In this document: positions 13,965 through 17,245 of the stretch, piece after piece
Layout: each line of letters starts with the position of its first letter
How positions within the stretch are numbered: the stretch's first letter is position 1
From: Rhodospirillaceae bacterium
GTDB taxonomy: Bacteria; Pseudomonadota; Alphaproteobacteria; UBA828
Assembly: GCA_028819955.1 (NCBI GenBank)
Contig: JAPPKP010000383.1
Span: 1 to 17,245 of the forward strand
Direction of reading: 5' to 3'
DNA: 17,245 nt
The notes under the pieces: model-generated
Databases searched by the model: none
What the model saw: only the letters and a program-made list of their open reading frames with translations
Told to the model about the DNA's origin: nothing
Program-made: the position numbers and the translations under genes

Positions 13965-16274
13965 TTAGAACCTCGTTCCGAAACTGAAGCGGAAGTTCTC
14001 GGTCCGGTCGAAGTCTTCCTTGATCAGGGCTTGCGAGAAGTCCAGCCGGATTGGACCGATCGGCGAGCGGAAGTTGAGCCCGACGCCGACAGAGAGCCGC
14101 GGCGAGTCCTCGTCAAGGAGTTCATCTCCCGAAACGTCGATCATGGTGAGGCTGCCGACGTCGGTGAAGATCGCGCCTCGCAAGTTAAGCTCGTCGGCCA
14201 GGCCCAGCGGAAAGCCCAACTCGCCGGTCACCGAATAAAACAGGTTGCCGCCAAGCGAATCCTCGGTCACGGCGTCGCGCGGCCCCACACCGCTCGGCTC
14301 GAAGCCCCGGAGCGTGCGGCCCCCGAGGAAGAACCGGTCGACGATCCGAACATCATCGTCAAGGCCGACGATGTAGCCGCTTCGAAGCACTCCGCTCAGA
14401 ACCCATCCATCCGCTATGGAGTAGAAATGGCCGTAGTTGAGGGTGTGCTTGAGGTACTGAGTGTCGCCGCCGAGCCCCGCGAGCTCCTGCCCGAAACGGA
14501 CGAAGTATCCTTCGGTCGGGTCGATACGACTATCGCGCAAGTCGTAGGTCAGCCTGTGTCCGATGGCCGACGTGAGTGTTTCACCCTCTTGCTCGCGGAT
14601 GAATCGCGACGTGTCCGCTGCAAAATCGCTGACCTCGTCGTGCTTAAGCGTGTAGGAGACGGTATGCCGTAGCCGCTCGGCCAACGGATATCCTGCGCGC
14701 ACCGCGAAGCCGATGGTCGCGCGATCGTACGAGCTCTCGTCCTGCAGGTCGATCGTCCTGTTGAACACGTCGAACCCGGCCGCAACATCGCGGTCCATGA
14801 AGTAGGGCTCGGTGAAGCTCAGGTCGATCTCCTGGCGCCGCGCCGAGGCCGTGAGCGAGAGCCGCAAATCCTGGCCGCGGCCGAGCAGATTGCGTTCCCG
14901 AATGGAGATATCGCCGAGGACGCCGTCCGCCGACGAGAAGCCGGCGCCGAAGCTGAGCTCGCCGGTGGGCACTTCGCTGACCTCCACGGTCAGCACCGAG
15001 CGATCCGGCGCCGAGCCCGCGCTGGTTTGGATGTCAACCTTGTTGAAAAACCCAAGGTTCATGATGCGCTGTCGAGAGCGACGGATGAGCGCGGAATTGA
15101 AGGCATCGCCCTCGGCCAGCCGGAACTCGCGGCGGATCACCTCATCAAGGGTGCGGACATTGCCCACGATGTCGATGCGCTCGACGTAGACCCGCGGGCC
15201 CTCATCGATCTCGAATGTCACATCGACGGTCTTGGTTTCGCGGTCGCGCTCGACGCGAGGCTGGACGTCAACGAACGCGTAGCCAAGGCTGCCAACGAGT
15301 TCCGACAGCGCGACCAGTGTTTCTTCGACTTGCTCCGCATCGTACCAGTCGCCCGCTTCGAGCTCGATAACCGGCAGCAGTTGCTCCGGCGCGAGGTCCC
15401 GCAGCTGGCTATCGATATCGATGGCCGCCACCCGATAGCGCTCTCCTTCTTCAACCGAGAAGGTGACGACGAAATCGCTACGGTCTGGCGTGAGCTCGGC
15501 GACCGCCGAGATGACGCGAAAGTCGATATAACCATTGGCGAGATAGAAGCGGCGGAGCAGCTCACGATCGAAGGTAAGCCGGTCGGGATCGTAGGTGTCG
15601 GCAGTCGTGGCGAGGCGATACCACGCGCTCTCTACGGTCTGGATGACGTCCCTGAGGGCGCTGTCGCTGAAGCGGCTGTTGCCGATGAAGTTGATTCGCC
15701 GGATACCGGTAACCGGCCCCTCATTCACCTCGAAAACGAGATCGACCCTATTCTGCTCAAGCTGTATGACCTTGGGCTCGATGGTGGCAGCGAATCGGCC
15801 GCTACGCCGGTAGATTTCCGTCAACCGCTGCAGGTCCTCCTGCACCCGCGGTCGGGTGTAGACCACCCGGGGCTGAAGCTGGATTTCGGACTCAAGCTCC
15901 TCGTCCGTAATCGCGTCGTTACCCTCGAAGACCACCCGGTTGATGATCGGGTTCTCGACCACACTGACGACTAGGGCCTTCCCTTCCCGCCGGATGGCGA
16001 CGTCGGCGAACAGGCCGGTCTCGAACAGGCTCTTCAGAGACTGGTTGACCGCGACGGAATCGAATGCGTCTCCGGGACCGACCGACAGATAAGACCGCAC
16101 CGTATCCGCTTCGATGCGCTCGTTCCCCTCGACGAGTACAGACTCGATTTCCTGCGCCGTGGCCGCGCTCATCCACACGCCGATGACGACCGCCGCCAGC
16201 CAGGCAACCTGCCCCATCCGCGCCCTCGAACCTCCCGTTGTAGCTTCAGGCATTTGCTTTGCTCGCCGGGTCAT
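13965..16274 (-). CDS. bamA: Outer-membrane protein assembly factor BamA
   Basis: Central subunit of the BAM complex that folds beta-barrel proteins into the outer membrane. The 769-residue product has an extended signal peptide (core VAWLAAVVIGVWM, ATA|Q cleavage at 40/41) and five POTRA domains (about 43-435, each with the 'v.f.GN..i...el' type start, for example ESVLVEGNERIEADTV). The C-terminal 16-strand barrel spans about 439-769. The LRGF loop-6 signature is at 655-658 and the chain ends in FRFSFGTRF with the terminal Phe recognised by BAM itself. An upstream in-frame start at 16310 exists, but the ATG at 16274 overlaps the rseP stop as ATGA and is preferred. The next gene, skp, follows after one base. 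Confidence 0.97.
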   Translation of the reverse strand: MTRRAKQMPEATTGGSRARMGQVAWLAAVVIGVWMSAATAQEIESVLVEGNERIEADTVRSYLSVGPGDAFDSVAVNQSLKSLFETGLFADVAIRREGKALVVSVVENPIINRVVFEGNDAITDEELESEIQLQPRVVYTRPRVQEDLQRLTEIYRRSGRFAATIEPKVIQLEQNRVDLVFEVNEGPVTGIRRINFIGNSRFSDSALRDVIQTVESAWYRLATTADTYDPDRLTFDRELLRRFYLANGYIDFRVISAVAELTPDRSDFVVTFSVEEGERYRVAAIDIDSQLRDLAPEQLLPVIELEAGDWYDAEQVEETLVALSELVGSLGYAFVDVQPRVERDRETKTVDVTFEIDEGPRVYVERIDIVGNVRTLDEVIRREFRLAEGDAFNSALIRRSRQRIMNLGFFNKVDIQTSAGSAPDRSVLTVEVSEVPTGELSFGAGFSSADGVLGDISIRERNLLGRGQDLRLSLTASARRQEIDLSFTEPYFMDRDVAAGFDVFNRTIDLQDESSYDRATIGFAVRAGYPLAERLRHTVSYTLKHDEVSDFAADTSRFIREQEGETLTSAIGHRLTYDLRDSRIDPTEGYFVRFGQELAGLGGDTQYLKHTLNYGHFYSIADGWVLSGVLRSGYIVGLDDDVRIVDRFFLGGRTLRGFEPSGVGPRDAVTEDSLGGNLFYSVTGELGFPLGLADELNLRGAIFTDVGSLTMIDVSGDELLDEDSPRLSVGVGLNFRSPIGPIRLDFSQALIKEDFDRTENFRFSFGTRF

Positions 16275-17245
16275 GAGGTCAGACCGATGATGTCCTTCGT
16301 CGTCACCCATACCATCAATGCGATAACGAGCGTTAGCCCAACCGTCGTGCCGATTTGCTGAATTCGGGCGTTGAGCGGGCGCCGAAACAGCGCTTCCAGG
16401 CCGTTGTACAGCAGGTGCCCGCCGTCGAGCGGCGGGATCGGAAACAGATTGATCAGGCCGAGGGCGATGGAAATCAGCGCGGCGAACTCCACGAAGCCCG
16501 CGACGCCGCGCTCGAGCACGCTTCGCGACATGACGGCGATGCCGACGGGGCCGCTCAACTGCTCGGTGGAGCGGGTGCCGACGATCATCTGGCCGACAGC
16601 ACGAAGATTGGCCGCGGCGAGCGCATACGTGTGTTCGATGCCGGCCCAGATCGACTCGCCGACCCCGAGATCGCGGAATGCCGACTGATCCTGCGGGTAA
16701 ACGCCGATCCGCCCCGTCCCGTTCATGTCGTCCGGGATCACTGTCAACGTCTCCTCTCGTCCGCTCCGTTCGACGACGAAGGCGAGCGGCACGCCTGCGT
16801 TCCGTTCCACGATGGTGCGGAGGTGGTCGAAGCTCTCGATTTCCTCGTCTCCGATGCGCAGAATTGCATCGCCTGCTTGGAGGCCGCCCCGCTCGGCCGG
16901 GCTGCCTGCGACCACCTGCGAGACGGAGGCCGGCGTGAACGGCCTGACACCGATATCGCCCAACTGCTGCGGCCGGTCGAAGGCGTCCAGCACCTCGACG
17001 ATCTCCGGCGTCACCGTGAATTCGAGCAGCGCGCCGTGCCGTTCCACCGCGAGCGTGATCGGCTCGCCCAGACTCTGGAGCAGGGTGAAGTCCAGCTCTT
17101 CGAAGCGCTCGATGCGGCTGCCGTTGAGCTCGACCAGCCTATCACCCGTCTGAAGCCCGGCGACGGCCGCGGGGCTGCCATCGCGTACGGTGCCGATCTC
17201 CACCGGCGTGTAGCGCTGGCCGACGACGATGAAGAAGACGGCGAA
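16271..17245 (-). CDS. rseP: RseP-type intramembrane site-2 metalloprotease (3' part)
   Basis: Partial: the gene runs off the right end of the window, so the N-terminal HExxH zinc site and first membrane segments are not visible. The visible 324 C-terminal residues include the end of an upstream membrane segment (FAVFFIVVG). Next come two tandem PDZ domains (VEIGTVRDGSPAAVAGLQTG... and VSQVVAGSPAERGGLQAGDA...), then the LSGPVGIAVMS block. The second zinc-ligand motif is NLFPIPPLDGGHLLYNGLEA, and a final membrane segment follows. RseP cleaves anti-sigma factors and signal-peptide remnants in the inner membrane. Its place ahead of bamA is the usual alphaproteobacterial order, and its stop overlaps the bamA start by four bases. 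Confidence 0.96.
   Translation of the reverse strand, partial: FAVFFIVVGQRYTPVEIGTVRDGSPAAVAGLQTGDRLVELNGSRIERFEELDFTLLQSLGEPITLAVERHGALLEFTVTPEIVEVLDAFDRPQQLGDIGVRPFTPASVSQVVAGSPAERGGLQAGDAILRIGDEEIESFDHLRTIVERNAGVPLAFVVERSGREETLTVIPDDMNGTGRIGVYPQDQSAFRDLGVGESIWAGIEHTYALAAANLRAVGQMIVGTRSTEQLSGPVGIAVMSRSVLERGVAGFVEFAALISIALGLINLFPIPPLDGGHLLYNGLEALFRRPLNARIQQIGTTVGLTLVIALMVWVTTKDIIGLTS

Noticed and set aside
15027..15974. Plus-strand open frame of 315 codons opposite bamA
   Set aside because: Antisense to bamA POTRA coding sequence; no recognisable domain.
1..17245. Search for CRISPR repeats, tRNA genes, insertion-sequence ends, phage or integrase genes
   Set aside because: None seen; apart from the accessory genes listed, the region reads as ordinary chromosomal sequence.

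Overview
The window is GC-rich chromosomal DNA from an alphaproteobacterium. It probably belongs to the Rhodospirillales/Kiloniellales-like part of the class, but the exact lineage cannot be fixed from sequence alone. The best evidence is the right half, which carries the order rseP-bamA-skp(ompH)-lpxD-fabZ-lpxA-lpxI-lpxB on the minus strand. It uses lpxI (rather than lpxH) for UDP-diacylglucosamine cleavage, as alphaproteobacteria do. A cold-shock protein with two cold-shock domains also fits the class. No stretch longer than about 260 bases lacks a gene, and I saw no tRNA, rRNA, CRISPR array or insertion sequence.

Left flank (1-1953, minus strand): a secreted 181-residue protein of unknown function, then a tight three-gene block. 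The block reads, in transcription order, an unrecognised 195-residue protein, a DUF433 antitoxin-like protein and a VapC45-type PIN-like toxin. The last two overlap out of frame.

Central accessory region (about 1954-8059): a plus-strand operon with a candidate promoter encodes three enzymes. They are a 521-residue amidase-signature enzyme very close in layout to Rhodococcus nitrile-pathway amidases, a gamma-glutamyltransferase-fold Ntn hydrolase in which the gamma-glutamyl-binding residues are replaced, and an Asp/Glu-racemase-superfamily enzyme with the single-cysteine layout of arylmalonate decarboxylase. Facing it across a pair of strong GC hairpins is a fold-type-IV aminotransferase resembling (R)-selective amine transaminases. 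Divergent from that gene is the double cold-shock-domain protein. The three-enzyme operon is the most interesting part: it looks like an uncharacterised pathway for an amide-containing or malonyl/maleyl-type substrate.

Right half (8187-17245, minus strand): a 10-TM EamA/DMT permease follows lpxB by 21 bases, behind the envelope operon. The operon genes overlap or abut (ATGA, TGATG, one 14-base overlap), so translation is probably coupled. RseP (partial, cut by the window end) is the site-2 protease of the envelope-stress response, BamA inserts outer-membrane proteins, and Skp chaperones them. LpxA, LpxD, LpxI and LpxB make the lipid A disaccharide. FabZ competes for the same (R)-3-hydroxyacyl-ACP pool and feeds fatty-acid elongation.
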